Positions 47,527 to 61,200 of a DNA stretch of 64,000 bases are shown one piece after another; position 1 is the first letter of the stretch, and each line of letters opens with the position of its first letter. The position numbers and the translations under genes are program-made. The notes beneath the pieces are model-generated. The model saw only the letters and a program-made list of their open reading frames with translations. It ran no database searches and had not been told where the DNA came from. Origin of the DNA: Plumapathes pennacea (Eukaryota > Cnidaria > Anthozoa > Antipatharia > Myriopathidae); assembly GCA_964036295.1 (NCBI GenBank), contig OZ038469.1, positions 2,588,501-2,652,500 on the forward strand, written 5' to 3'.

Positions 47527-50500
47527 ACTGATCGAAATAACTACCTTGTAGGGCTGATACTCATTCAATTAACCATTTCCCTGCATCACCCGCAGGGATT
47601 TCGGTAAAATAACAGGAAAACAAATTGCAGGTGTGTCGGAGGTGACGCATTATTTTCAAGCAACAAAATGTACTACCCAAGTTGTATGTTTTCTGTTTAT
47701 CTTTTCATCCAACAATAGAATCGTAATTAAATATTTCACGATGTAAAACGACAGCCAAACGAATACACACGAAGAAAACCATATATGTCATGAAATTTTT
47801 GCAAATGACAATTTTATGATGTTTGGTAATGTCAAAATGGCGAGACCAATTTGGTGGGATTTGTAACCTTTTTTTCCCGGCTGGTAACGAGAGTTCATGC
47901 ATTAGTCCGCAACTTTATGTTTGCTTTTAAGGTTGCACATTTTTTGCCGGTCACAGTCGTAAAGGGTTCTTTTTTCTGGGTAGAAGGTAAGCCTAAGGTA
48001 AAAGAAAAACGTAATATTAATATAATTGGTTTTTTAATTTTTCATCCTATTAGTAAGTTAGATTCTTTAAGACAATTCTTTGATTACAATAGAAACGCCA
48101 TATTTGTTCAGCGCTCTGGGCAACAAGCGATATGGGTCTTGACGTTGATAAAGCGAAAGTTACAAAAAGTTACAAAAGTGTGCTTTCCAAATTTACAAAA
48201 AATAAATCTTTTGTTGTGGTCGATACCTCTAAAGCCCACTGCGTCATTTATCTAAAGCCTGTTTAGAAACAGTCGTTCGTGCTATGATGTCTTTCAGACG
48301 GGACTTTTGTCTTGTTAATCAGTGCACCAATTATACAAAATCTTAAAAAGACAACCCACGTCTGTGATGTTTGATCTTTGTCAAGGTTATAGAGGAACGT
48401 TTATATACGAAATGTTACAAATTTACAGAATTATACAATACTTTAAAGTCTTTATATAAATCTTATATTCTTAAAAGGACAATTCACGTTTTTAGTGTTT
48501 GATAAATATTTGAGGTTTAAGAAACGTATGTGCAAACTCTTACAAAATTATGCGAAATTCAAGAATTATACAAAATCTTAAATCTTAAAAAAAGCAGCCT
48601 ACTCCTTCAATGTTTGATATTTTTTCAAGTTCACAGAAATGTTTGGGTCAATATATCTTGGGAATTTTCAACGGAACTTATGTGCCATGTTAATTCTGTT
48701 AAGACATAAATTATTGCAGTTTAGTTTGAAAAATTGCATAGAAAAGTGCTCTCTCCAGTAAAAACAATATGTACTGTACACTATGAATATAGAATGAAAG
48801 CGTTAAAGGACATCTTACTCTGGGCCCAAAACAGAGAATTTCAGCAACCATATAATTCATTATGAATTTCATTGTCTAGTAAGAAGGTTTTCCAACATTT
48901 CTTTCCCCAAATCTGACTATTGTAAAGGGTTTTTACTCACTGCGACTTCCAAACAATAACCTCTTTGAGTCTTCATAAATCATAAATTGACCACAGATTT
49001 AGTCGCTTGTGTTTAAGTCAACTGCAATTGGCGAGGGATATATTTTTATGCTTCTTTGTGTGCGGTAGGAAATGAAGAAAACTTATAGTTTACTCAAAGA
49101 AAACATGTATACAAGAATCTTGCTAATTAAGTACATCACTGCGCTGATTTTGTCTTTGTTCGTATTCATGATATTGAAAGGTTAAATGCCCTTCAGCGAC
49201 TTTTCCCATACAAATCTTCTTAATTTTTTAAACTTCAAAAGGCTGCCGAATTTGATGTTGTAATGTTATGGAACAGCCCTGAAATTTTACAATTCTACGT
49301 ATATTTTTATGCCATTTCCATTTATGGTATATACTCAAAAACAAATTCTCATTAATGTAGTTAGTGGGTCACATGACCTATTGTTGAGAAAGAGCCTAAT
49401 GTCTGGCTTCTGATTGGTTGAAAGTTTTTTCCCACGGTCTCTGTGCTTGGTTGGAGCTATAGAACGGTTTTCGGATGACTTTAGTAAAACGTATAAAGTA
49501 TAAAGTACACAGCCAATCACATAGGCTGTAAGAAACACTTTCAACCAATCAGAAAATCCGATGTCACCGTATTTTACAGGGGACCCCGCATGTTGCTGCC
49601 TCATAATGTTATGTTACCGCAATTTCTAGTTTAAAGTTGGCACATTGTAAACTATGCCCAAGATTCTCTTCAAGATTGATATTATGCACTTCGGAAAAGG
49701 AAAATAACTTTGTTTTCGGCGCATGAAAAACGAAAGAAATAATATGTACACATATATGTGAGTTCCCGGTAGTCACTCATCCAAGTACGGACCCCGACCG
49801 ACTAGCTAAACTTTATAAAACAGCTTCCCGTACGTGTTGCGGAAACCATGCCTATTAATGATGTCTTATAATCATGCCTTATGCCTTCTTATAAGTATTT
49901 ATAGCATGTTATTCATGAGCCCCTACTTAAAAGAAGGCGGGAATACTTGCGTGTGACGTCCGTATATACTTGCGTATAAGAGAGAGATAATTTTTCCTGC
50001 CCCTTTAAGGCAATTAAATACTCTGAAAAATTCCATCACGTAAAGATTAAAGTGTAATTTTACCAACTGTGTATAATTAAGCACTAGTAATAGAACAATA
50101 AGAGAAGTCTTCGCAAGTCATTCAAATGCCCAAATGCCAATACGTGTTGTGTGTAATGTTTGGCCACTGGCGACGATGAACGATTGGGCATAGATCCAAA
50201 AAAAGAAAAACAAAAAGAAAAAGAAAAAGAAAAAACAAAACAAAACAAAACAAAACACTGACATCAAACGCTGGGTAGGTTTCTGAAGAGGGAAAATGTT
50301 TTCGTGATACGTGCGTGGTCAATAAACCGATAAAGCTTGGGTGCAGTTCCGCGTGAGAGGCCAGTTTCAGAACGTGACGTTTTCGTGTTAGCTTTATTAC
50401 ACTAGAACGGCGAAATAAATATCTCTCCATCAGCAGTACGGCAGTTATATACTGTATTCGCCCCGGCACGCGATATGCGGTGAGCTAAGCTGGCGGGGCC

Positions 50501-51446
50501 ATAAAAGAAACCATAAATTGTAGAAATGATGCGTCGTTGGTTACGTGAGTGAATGTCCGAACTATAGAGCCCAGCTTGTATTGTCATAATTTTCCGTGTA
50601 CCTATTGTTGTACTGAATATTAGTAAGTATCAAGTGGAGCGTAAAGAAAGGAGCTAGTGTGATGAAAGCAAACTGGCTCGACAAGCATTCGATCTTTTCC
50701 ATTGTGCATATTCGAAACTCGGCGTTCTCCTTCTTTTCAGATCACGTTTCTTATTTCATCCAAGTAAAGCAAGGACTTGCCAAGAACATATACTGCTCTG
50801 CCACATCTAAGCAAAACATCAATTGTCAAGCTACTGATTGGAAAATAGTTATTAAAGTGATCATTCTAAGAAGTTTAGAGGTTCAACATTTTTGTTGACA
50901 AGTGCAGGAAATATTTAGGACTGAAGCCACAGGGACAGGACAAATTTAATTTCATCGATCTTTGTGCGTCAGTGCTCAGCCTTGTGGAACCAGGCTCTAG
51001 TATGCAACCTTAAAGGAGCCCTCTCGGCCAATTCAGTGAATATACAATTACTGTATGATATATTTCTGGTGAGAAACTAAAAAAAAACTGAGAAACATGT
51101 CAGTCGAAGGATTAAAGTCTTGAAGTAAAGCCAATCAAATATTCGCCGACAGATAGATTAATTATGGGATCCAATTTACGTGCACTCCTATATTAATTAT
51201 ACCAGAAATAAGATATTTGCAGATGTAACCTCAGATAGAATGTTTTTCGACTTGATTTGTCATCAGTTTATGCGCTCTTCTTTTCCTGAAATGTATTTTA
51301 AGTTTAATTTGTAATTTACAGTATCTTCTTCCAATTTGGCTTACCGCAGCTTAACGCTTAAGGTTGCGGGCACAGCAGAGAAGCAATTTCCTTTTTTTGA
51401 TCGAAAAAAAAAAAAAAAAAAAAAAATTGATGAATGATAATTTGGT
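47527..51446. other. Intergenic, upstream of unit D
   Basis: AT-rich sequence. Apart from the 5S-like fragment at 49752 and a pair of inverted CTTTCAACCAATCAGAA motifs at 49410-49556, nothing is supported. The ORF at 47851-48255 has no ATG, no splice context and simple AT-rich composition. A poly-A run lies at 51404-51426. Confidence 0.55.
49752..49806 (-). ncRNA. 5S-rRNA-like fragment (probable SINE piece or pseudogene)
   Basis: On the minus strand the sequence reads GTCGGTCGGGGTCCGTACTT then GGATGAGTGACTACCGGGAA. This follows the 3' half of eukaryotic 5S rRNA (TCGGTTAGTACTTGGATGGGTGACCGCCTGGGAA). Only about 45 bases are kept, without the 5' half, so it is not a working 5S gene. SINE3-type elements carry 5S-derived heads. 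Confidence 0.6.
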
Positions 51447-54190
51447 GTGTATTGGGCTCGTGCAAATGACGTCATAAATCACGTGAATTTGTTTATCCGC
51501 CATTTTGGGGGTCAAATTGTCGTTTTTCGGGAGGCGCGTTTTTGTCGAGCGTCAGCTACTCTGAAGCGATTTGAGCGATCCAGGATAGAGATACATCGGA
51601 GATAATTAAGCGATACAATACTGTAGCAGTACCTACTCGTAATTTGGTGGCCGAAATCTCATTTAGTGACTCTGATCGTGAGCGATCGCCAGTTTCTTCT
51701 CCACGTCAGATTCCTGTTTCAGCGCCGTGAAATCAACATTTTAGGGCTTAATTTATTGTCTGACGATGCCAGAACAATTCTATCTGGGGAGGAACATTGT
51801 AAAGGTAAAGGGAAGCAACTGTAGCTCTGCATGGCTGATACGAGTTAATTCGCAGGATTTCTCTGTCGGTTTGGCACTCATATATGCACTGTGACGAACT
51901 TGCAAAATGCTGTCAAGTCTGCTGCTTTGTATCACCAGTAACACACTATCAATGATATATGTAGACTGTGTGTTTATTTCGGAGTTGCTGGCTCTAAATT
52001 AAACTGTGTCAGTCCATTTTGTTCAAGTGTTGTTGTTCAAAGTAGAGTGCTTGCCTTCGGAAATTGTCGCCGGCCGTGGTGCTCGTGTCAGAACGTGGCG
52101 AACACTCTGAATGAATAATTCTTGATACTATATAAACACTGCACCAGTTGTTTGACTGTCCAGAACTGCGGAGGTCATTAGTGAAGTGCTACATTTATCC
52201 ATCGGGTCGATGTAGGAGTTTTCTGCCGAAGTTCGAGTCGGTTTAGCTTGTTTCTTGGACCTTCGTTCCCTCACCGCGTACAGCTAAATCACGGAAGGCC
52301 ATGAAAATTTGGGGTAACTTGTAAAGAGAGCAGCGTTTCAATCTGAGCCAAATCAGTGCGTTAATATTCCTGGACATTTTTAAAAGTATGTATAAACTAC
52401 TATCATTAACCTCTGTGGTATTTTATATTTGATGTTATGCCCCTAATATTTTTTTGAATCCAGTGCTGTGATGTTTCAGGGAAACTTTTACTTAAGTTGC
52501 ACCTGTCTTTTGCATCCTTTTGTACAGTATCGGACTGTTTTGATAAAGAAGTCAGCTACATTTTTGCAAGGTTTATTGCTCCTTCTTAGAAGAGCTCAGT
52601 GGCCCCATCCTCTCCCTCATACCACTGTTGTTTGTCTCACTGAGATTTTAACAGTGTTGTTGCAGTTTAATTGAATTCCTTTTTCACAATGTGGCATTTG
52701 TATTATCCTAGTCAATTTGGCACAGAAAGGAATTGAAATGCAAAGTATCAATGCAGAAGACTGCACAGGAATAGGTTAAGTATGTTCTGAAGCTGAAGGA
52801 AACTGATTTTACTGAGCTGGTTTGCCAAATTCCAAAGCAACAATATAAAAATATTGAACGGTAACACCCAGCACCAAAGTATGCTTGTCCACAGATGGGT
52901 TGATTATATTTTGCTCTACTCTGCACACAACTTGGGTAACTTGGCATTACTTGGCATTACCTTATTAACAACTATTGTTTTTTTGAACATGAATGTTAAT
53001 ATCAACATGAAACTTCTTGCATGGACAGAGCTCTCAAACAAATGAAATATAGCAGTGTGAAACTTGACCTTAGCTAAGCTGATTTATTCAGAAGGAATAC
53101 TATATAATATGCCATACTTTATAAGATGAAACAATTCTCAAGAGTAAATGTTGTAAAAATATAGAAGTGTAAGAAAAATGCAACTATATTTTGATCCAAT
53201 ATTACCTAATAGTATTAATGTTACAGAAGGACTAAAGATCAAGCAACTCATAGCAACATGTGCTTCAGATATTCAGAAAATGTACTGAATTAGTCAGATG
53301 CAACTGCACCATCTCCTGGTAAAGATTTGTCGTATAAACTGAACAACCTTTCAGGTGTTCTGCAGCCTCCTCAAATTCATTTATAAAAGATTGTTTCGCA
53401 TTCTGATCATTATTTATTATCTGTCCTGATTTTCCCCTTGGTGCTCCAACCGACTGGATACTCCACTCAGGGCCTAATACAAAGCAATAAAATGATACGC
53501 TCGACATTTTAGGACACATCATCAGCTGCACATCTGCGAATCACCGCCGGAACGACAAGCGTGCGCAAACAAAGCATTTGACCAAGACTCAATGAATGGG
53601 GCAACACAGTTTAATTTACGCCAACGACTCTTAAATGACACAGAAGTGTCGATACTATTGATACTACTTCTGATGTAAAACAGCACAGTTTCCCACCTGA
53701 AGCGAGACAGCACTTCGAAACTGTCGTGACAGTATCCCGAAACTCGGAACATGGCCTTCAAAACTGACAGAGAGATTCCGAGAAATAACTCGTAATAGCC
53801 ATGCAGAGCTACAGTTGCTCCCCTTTACCTTTACAATGTTCCTCCCCAGATAGAATTGCTTTGGCATCGTCAGACAATAAATTAAGCCCTAAAATGTTGA
53901 TTTCACGGCGCTGAAACAGGAATCTGACGTGGAGAAGAAACTGGCGATCGCTCACGATCAGAGTCACTAAATGAGATTTCAGCCACCAAATTACGAGTAG
54001 GTACTGCTACAGTATTGTGCCCCTCAATTATCTCCGATGTGTCTATCTCCTGGCGCCCTCAAAATGCTTCAGAGTACCTGACGCTCGACAAAAACGCGAC
54101 TCCCGAAAGACGACAATTTGACCCCCAAAATGGCGGATAAACAAAAATCACGTGGTTTGTGACGTCAACTTGCACGAGCCCAATACAGCC
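51447..54190. repeat. Inverted repeat: two ~420-base arms around ~1.9 kb
   Basis: The left arm (about 51447-51870) and right arm (about 53780-54190) are inverse copies: gtgtattgggctcgtgcaa at the outer end, tccgccattttgggggtcaa, then the start of a small ORF (PxQFYLGRNIVKVKG). Identity is high but not perfect. The spacer shows no transposase. It could be a fold-back element or an inverted duplication of a promoter and first exon. Confidence 0.75.
53265..53867 (-). CDS. Possible short gene or transposon ORF inside the large inverted repeat
   Basis: In the right arm an ATG at 53867 opens 57 codons (MPKQFYLGRNIVKVKGSNCS...) ending at a CAG/GTGGGA donor at 53697. The left arm encodes a similar start at 51766 (MPEQFYLGRNIVKVKG...), so the reading frame is shared by both copies. 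A further candidate exon (53473-53265) reads PEWSIQSVGAPRGKSGQ to a stop but does not match the first exon's phase, so at least one exon would be missing. No known family is recognised. Confidence 0.25.
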
Positions 54191-55269
54191 AGGCTACAGC
54201 TTAGTTTTTATGCTGCACTGATGTTGATCAAAACTTGTTCTTATTAACAAATGCTTTTCTTGCCCACCGCGAGCATGCCGCACATTGGAATATGTGATGC
54301 AAAGACAAATCGCCCACTTGTTCCCGTTTGACTTGATTCCTGTACGATTTGAATGTGATTTTGGCCGTTGCGATTTGAGACGCTGAAAATTTGAATTTAA
54401 ACCCGATTAATTTCTAAAAAAATTCGACGCCTTCATTCGGCCGACTTTCAAACCTAGTTCAGAGCCGAGGGCAACCGTCACAAGGCCGCGAAAAGCGTTT
54501 CTTATAATGAAATCAAAACCACCTGGCTATTAAAACTGTACAAAAACAGGTCGAAAAGAAAAGAACTCGTAGTTAAGCGCGGTGTACATGTACGCACTTT
54601 AGCTGCTGGTTGTGTATTCTGTACATTGCATAATCCCTGAGTCCGGCTAATGCTTTCAAGTAACCTTGGCTACCGGTAGATAACCTCAGTGTGAGCTCTC
54701 TTGTTTCTATTATGCTCTCGTAACCTTGTTTGCGGTTACTAAGATATTCGTTTGTTTCTCTATGTTTGTTTGTGATACGAAGGAACCGTGCGTACTTTCT
54801 GTTGCTATGTGGGCCTCAAACATTCTGGTGGTTTGCAAGAGATATGTATTGCCTAATGGCACATGGAAAAAATGAAAAAGATGACCAGTATATGCTTTAG
54901 TTTTACTTCCCATACGTGCATCCGCTCAATCTTTAACATAATGACGCTTTGAGCTTGTATATCCTCGGGCGTTTTCAGAGATAGCATGAAGTTATTTTGC
55001 ATTGAGAACAATGGAACTCACATCAAACAGCGTCTTATTGGATGTTGAACGGCATAATTAGTGTTTCGTGTTGCTCGCCTATGCATTCGAAAGTGAAATA
55101 CTCTGCGGCAGGTGGCCAAGAGATATCTTCGAGTTTCAATTTTCCAGTAATTGAGGACGCGTCTTCGTCCCAACGGATTATTTGGTGAAACAAAAAGAAA
55201 CTAAGTGGCGGTAACCTGGTTTTAAGGGGCTCTTCATCTATTTGACCGAAGGACCGCATAACCGCCGAC
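54191..55269. other. Intergenic, upstream of the serine-repeat gene
   Basis: No coding exon is recognised. It presumably contains the promoter of the gene starting at 55270, but no clear TATA or other core element stands out. Confidence 0.45.
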
Positions 55270-58200
55270 ATGGTGAATCTGGAGGTGACTACGAATGCTT
55301 GTCGGCTGCTCTTGGTAGCGACACTGATCTTAGCCAACAGTGTCCTTGTTCGAGGTAAAGCAAGTTCTTGATGTTACATGTAAATTATTGTTGAATTGTG
55401 GTTTTATTATATTTGGGCTTTTTTGTCATATTTAGGCTCATTTGCTTTATTTGTAAAGCTATCACACCTATTCCAATGTTTTCTACATGCGCAAGCCAAA
55501 TGATGTGTATCAAATCGCGTGCTAAAATTCGCAAGATGAGTATTTGAATTTTCTTGCAATATGAGCATACGTGGGCAAAACATATATGATTAACATGGTC
55601 ACTCATCTCATCCGATGAGAGTCTTTGCCGTACCGGACGATCTGCTACAACACGCGACATTTTTTCCGTTTTGGCCTGTTGCTAATCCCTTGACAAACAA
55701 AGTAATATTTGCCAAATCTGTTAGAGGCAGTTTGAGTTACTAAGAAGGAATAAGCAGGGCACAGTGATACACTAAATTGACAGATCAGAATTGGTAAAGA
55801 AGCATTAGTCCTTCTTGCTCGAGAGTCCTTTTCCGTTGCATATCTAATCATCGGAAGAATAGAAGATTGTCAAAATTTCACTTGTGCTTTTAAAATCAAT
55901 CTTCACGCCGTATCATTAAGGGGATTGAGAGCGCAGGATTTCGCGGTAAAGGACTAGAATATCGCGGCTACTATAAGTTTCTTTTTTATCGGATTTTTGT
56001 CCCTCGCATGATTTTCGTCCGAGAAAGTTTCTAACTTCGGGTCGCGTGATCAACTCTTTACGCTAACTGAATACTGGCGTGAATGGTCAATATGGAGTAC
56101 TTTGTTACTGCTCTTGTACTGGGAAGCTTGTTGTGTTTAATTTGAAAATGATCTCTATTATACTGATATGAAAATGTTTCAGAGTAAAATGTACACCACT
56201 CTGTGGCTAAAATTCGAGCCAATTTCCGTCGCCAAGCAACCGCCATAAACAGACATAAACATTGAAGTACCTGTCACTGTTCTATAGAAAAATAAGTAAT
56301 TGATTAACGCCAACGCGTTGGCCGTTTATAACTCTGATGAATACTTTTGTCATAGCTATACTCTATTTTTCATCAGCTATGACCCCAAACGGATAAATTC
56401 TACTGCTTGTCATCATACACTTCACAAGTATGATAGTTTATCACTAAAACACTAAAAATAACTACAGAATAAGATGATATGCCTCAGTGAGTTATTTGTG
56501 CTGTCATCGGTGGGATTCCAAAGGTCTTCGGAACGGCATTCATGCATTTTGCTGATACTGTTCTAAGCAACCACGATGGTAGAAACAAAATGAGGCAATA
56601 GCAGTGAATTTGATGCGATAATTTTGCTGTTGATACTACAGTGTAGAAAGTACTTGATCTGAAATGTTTATATTGGAACGTTGATGTTTATATCTTTCTT
56701 GTGGTCAAGCGAACTATGAGCTACTATGGATAATACTTCGCAGCAGACAAAATGAAATGTAGTCATGACAGTTGTTCGTTACAGCAATTTAAATTTTGAA
56801 GTAGTTTCACCCAGTCATGAGTAAGGCTCCAATCATGCACGGAGCGAAGAAAGTTTTATATAGATATCATTAGCAAGTGCGAAACTCTTACAGAGCAGAA
56901 CTTGTTGCAATGACGTACGTGTCTCAAAGAAGGAATATATATTAATTTATTAAAATAAAGAATTTTTTACTGAACATCGAACACTGCTTCCCGATCAACT
57001 GCTTAGAGTTTATATTCTATCATCATGACACTCGGAGGCACAGATTTTCCTACAACTGGCGCGTCTGGATTTTTTCCGGTATTGGAGTTTAATGAATAAG
57101 TTATAAGTTATAATCGCTGTGGTCGTGCTTTTGGTCATGTTTTTCTTCTTCATATTTAATATTTAAAGTTCAATAAAAAATTTATGAGCCATTTGAAAAA
57201 AAAAAGCTTTGTTTACATCGTAAAATTTGCAACACTTTTTCTTAGTTTCAGACACTGCTTTTAACCCTTTCAATTTTCTCTTTCAATCCTCCTCAGTGAT
57301 AAATCACACAGTATGGAGAACTTGACATTTTGATAGCTTACTCAGTTCTCACTACATCACTTGTGAGTTTTCTTTTATTTTTTTGACTGGGAGAATTTGA
57401 ATTACGAACTTGGGAGTGAAAGAGTTATGAAATAGAAAGCAATTCGTGCTTCGATAACCGGAAAAAGCAGCAGGTAGACTTTTTCTTCAATTAAGATGTT
57501 GTTTACCACATTTCCAAAGTCGAACTCATATCATCATGCACTCAATTTGCAAATAGTTCGACTAATGGCCGAGTAAACATCGAAGGAGTGTTAAAACAGG
57601 GACAGCTTTTATTCGCACTGAACCGTGCACGAGTCTCGACAATAGTGATGTTACATTTACCGAGGTAAAAGAAATATTGAGATGGAGATCGTAATCGTGC
57701 TGTTATTGCGCGCGACGTGACGTGACAACGTGGGAGGCATTGCGACCATTGTGCCGTTGCCAAGCAACAACAAAAACATAGCTAAACACCCGCATTTGAG
57801 TTTGCAATTTGTCTTCTATAGTTTTATAACGAAGTACACTTTTTTTTTTATGAACATGAGGATTTGGATAAACCTACTATCAATGGTCGGAGGCGTATTG
57901 TCTGCGATTGAGATATTCGTTTATAGATCCCTATTCTTCAGACGAGGAAATACTCTGAGAATTTCATAGCACTACAAGACAGATAAAATATATTGTCCGG
58001 GATGCGGTAAAACAGAATACCCAACTTTACATGAAGTGTGTGTGGATGTCAGGGGGAAATGGCGTGAAACTATCTTCGCAGTTATAAAGCGACTCAGAAG
58101 TGGGGAACTAGAAAACGTGTTGAAAGATTGTTACCAGCAAACTAGAAAATGCACAGTCAGAGTCATTAACAAAGTGGGCTGTATTCTCTGTATCTGTCTC

Positions 58201-61200
58201 TCTCCGTGAGTCAGTTGGCAATTCGCTTTTATATTTTTGTGTTGGAAATGGTTGAACTGCAAAGTATGATTATGCTGTTTTTTTGTTTTGTTTGGTTTTG
58301 GTTTTGGACGGTGCGTTTTATTTCTCACGGCACATAGAAGATCTAGAGGGTTCCTATATGCTTAAAATATGCCAATAACAAGGTCAAGAAAGGTTGCATT
58401 TTTCTCCCCCGGGCACTTTACACCAATGCCAAAGTAATGAAACACACCACAGGATGCCCATCGCACTCGAGCTACTCTAATTATCTCGTGTGATTGCGCT
58501 TTGCCATGACAATGGATAAACATGAGAAGTAAACACGTAAATTTTATGAACCAATCATAACGCGCGTATATAATAACATTATACGATGACATTATGTCGG
58601 TGCCATATAATGAACAATTTTATGCACCGCACAGCAAAATGCAGGGCTAGGAAGTAAAATTTAATCGATTAGACCGAAACCAACAGCGTATGAAATGTCT
58701 CAGAATTATTATGATTCTTACAGTTTATAACTACGTGATAATTTTTCTCGTTCTACACTGAAAGATCCATTAAAAAGTTTCGAAGCAAAAATATCACAAC
58801 TCTGAGACAGTAAATCCTCATTAAAAGTTACCGTTGGCTAAATATTGAAAGAGATGGAGTTGAGACCGTAACACTATATTTGTGTTGACTGTGCAATAGA
58901 TTTTAAAAGCTTGATATCCATGGCAAACACAGTTTCAAATCACAAAAACAAATTGATATAAATTATAATATGCCCATGTCCATAACTAAACATCTTTGCT
59001 TTAAATAAATCTTGTTTAAAAGTTAATTGTTTTTTGGTCTCTTTTGGGCTTAAGGGTAATATTAATGACGGTTTTCAATATTGATTTACAACACAGTTAG
59101 TTCAGGAGGTAATCAAGTTTAATTTGGGTCTAGATTTCGTAACCCGATTGTTTTGTTTATTTTTCCCACAAGGTTCAGGCACTTCATACTGCATTTGTAA
59201 GTCAACATACAGCAGTGTGTCATCATCATCCAGCAGTAGTGTCACATCATCATCAAGCAGCAGTGTCAGTGCATCATCATCTTCCAGCAGCAGTGTCAGT
59301 GCATCATCATCTTCCAGCAGCAGTACACCTTCATACTGTATTTGTGAGACAACATCTAGCAGTGCATCGTCATCCAGCAGCAGTTACAGTGCATCATCAT
59401 CATCCAGCAGCAGTGTCAGTGCATCATCATCATCCAGCAGCAGTGTCAGTGCATCATCATCTTCCAGCAGCAGTACACCTTCATACTGTATTTGTGAGAC
59501 AACATCTAGCAGTGCATCGTCATCCAGCAGCAGTTACAGTGCATCATCATCATCCAGCAGCAGTGTCAGTGCATCATCATCATCCAGCAGCAGTGTCAGT
59601 GCATCATCATCTTCCAGCAGCAGTACACCTTCATACTGTATTTGTGAGACAACATCTAGCAGTGCATCGTCTTCCAGCAGCAGTATCAGTGCATCTTCAT
59701 CATCCAGCAGCAGTGTCAGTGCATCATCATCTTCCAGCAGCAGTACACCTTCATACTGTATTTGTGAGACAACATCTAGCAGTGCATCGTCATCCAGCAG
59801 CAGTTACAGTGCATCATCATCATCCAGCAGCAGTGTCAGTGCATCATCATCATCCAGCAGCAGTGTCAGTGCATCATCATCTTCCAGCAGCAGTACACCT
59901 TCATACTGTATTTGTGAGACAACATCTAGCAGTGCATCGTCTTCCAGCAGCAGTATCAGTGCATCTTCATCATCCAGCAGCAGTGTCAGTGCATCATCAT
60001 CTTCCAGCAGCAGTACACCTTCATACTGTATTTGTGAGACAACATCTAGCAGTGCATCGTCATCCAGCAGCAGTTACAGTGCATCATCATCATCCAGCAG
60101 CAGTGTCAGTGCATCATCATCATCCAGCAGCAGTGTCAGTGCATCATCATCTTCCAGCAGCAGTACACCTTCATACTGTATTTGTGAGACAACATCTAGC
60201 AGTGCATCGTCATCCAGCAGCAGTTACAGTGCATCATCATCTTCCAGCAGCAGTGTCAGTTACAGTGCATCATCATCATCCAGCAGCAGTGTCAGTGCAT
60301 CTTCGTCTTCGAGCAGCAGTGTCAGTGCATCTTCGTCTTCGAGCAGCAGTGTCAGTGACAGTGCATCATCATCTTCCAGCAGCAGTGTCAGTGACAGTGC
60401 ATCATCATCTTCCAGCAGCAGTATCAGTGCATCTTCATCATCCAGCAGCAGTGTCAGTGCATCTTCGTCTTCGAGTAGCAGTGTCAGTGACAGTGCATCA
60501 TCATCATCCAGCAGCAGTTACAGTGCATCATCATCATCCAGCAGCAGTGTCAGTGCATCATCGTCTTCCAGCAGCAGTGTCAGTGAAAGTGCATCATCAT
60601 CATCCAGCAGCAGTGTCAGTGCATCATCATCTTCGAGCAGCAGTGTCAGTATCAGTGCATCATCATCATCCAGCAGCAGTGTCAGTGCATCATCGTCTTC
60701 CAGCAGCAGTGTCAGTGAAAGTGCATCATCGTCATCCAGCAGCAGTGTCAGTGCATCATCTTCATCCAGCAGCAGTGTCAGTGCATCATCTTCATCCAGC
60801 AGCAGTATCAGTGCATCTTCATCTTCGAGCAGCAGTGTCAGTGTCAGTGCATCATCATCATCCAGCAGCAGTTACAGTGCATCATCATCTTCCAGCAGCA
60901 GTGTCAGTGCATCTTCATCATCCAGCAGCAGTGTCAGTGCATCTTCATCATCCAGCAGCAGTATCAGTGCATCATATTCATCCAGCAGCAGTGTCAGTGT
61001 CAGTGCATCGTCGTCTTCCAGCAGCAGTATCAGTGCATCATCATCTTCCAGCAGCAGTGTCAGTGCATCTTCATCATCCAGCAGCAGTGTCAGTGCATCA
61101 TATTCATCCAGCAGCAGTGTCAGTGTCAGTGCATCGTCGTCCTCCAGCAGCAGTGTCAGTGCATCATATTCGTCCAGCAGCAGTGTGTCTGCATCCAGCA

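Noticed and set aside
47851..48255. 134-codon plus-strand ORF
   Set aside because: It has no ATG start, AT-rich composition, no splice context and no recognisable motif.
49335..49604. 89-codon minus-strand ORF with a hydrophobic stretch
   Set aside because: It overlaps a small inverted repeat (CTTTCAACCAATCAGAA) and looks like repeat-derived chance coding.
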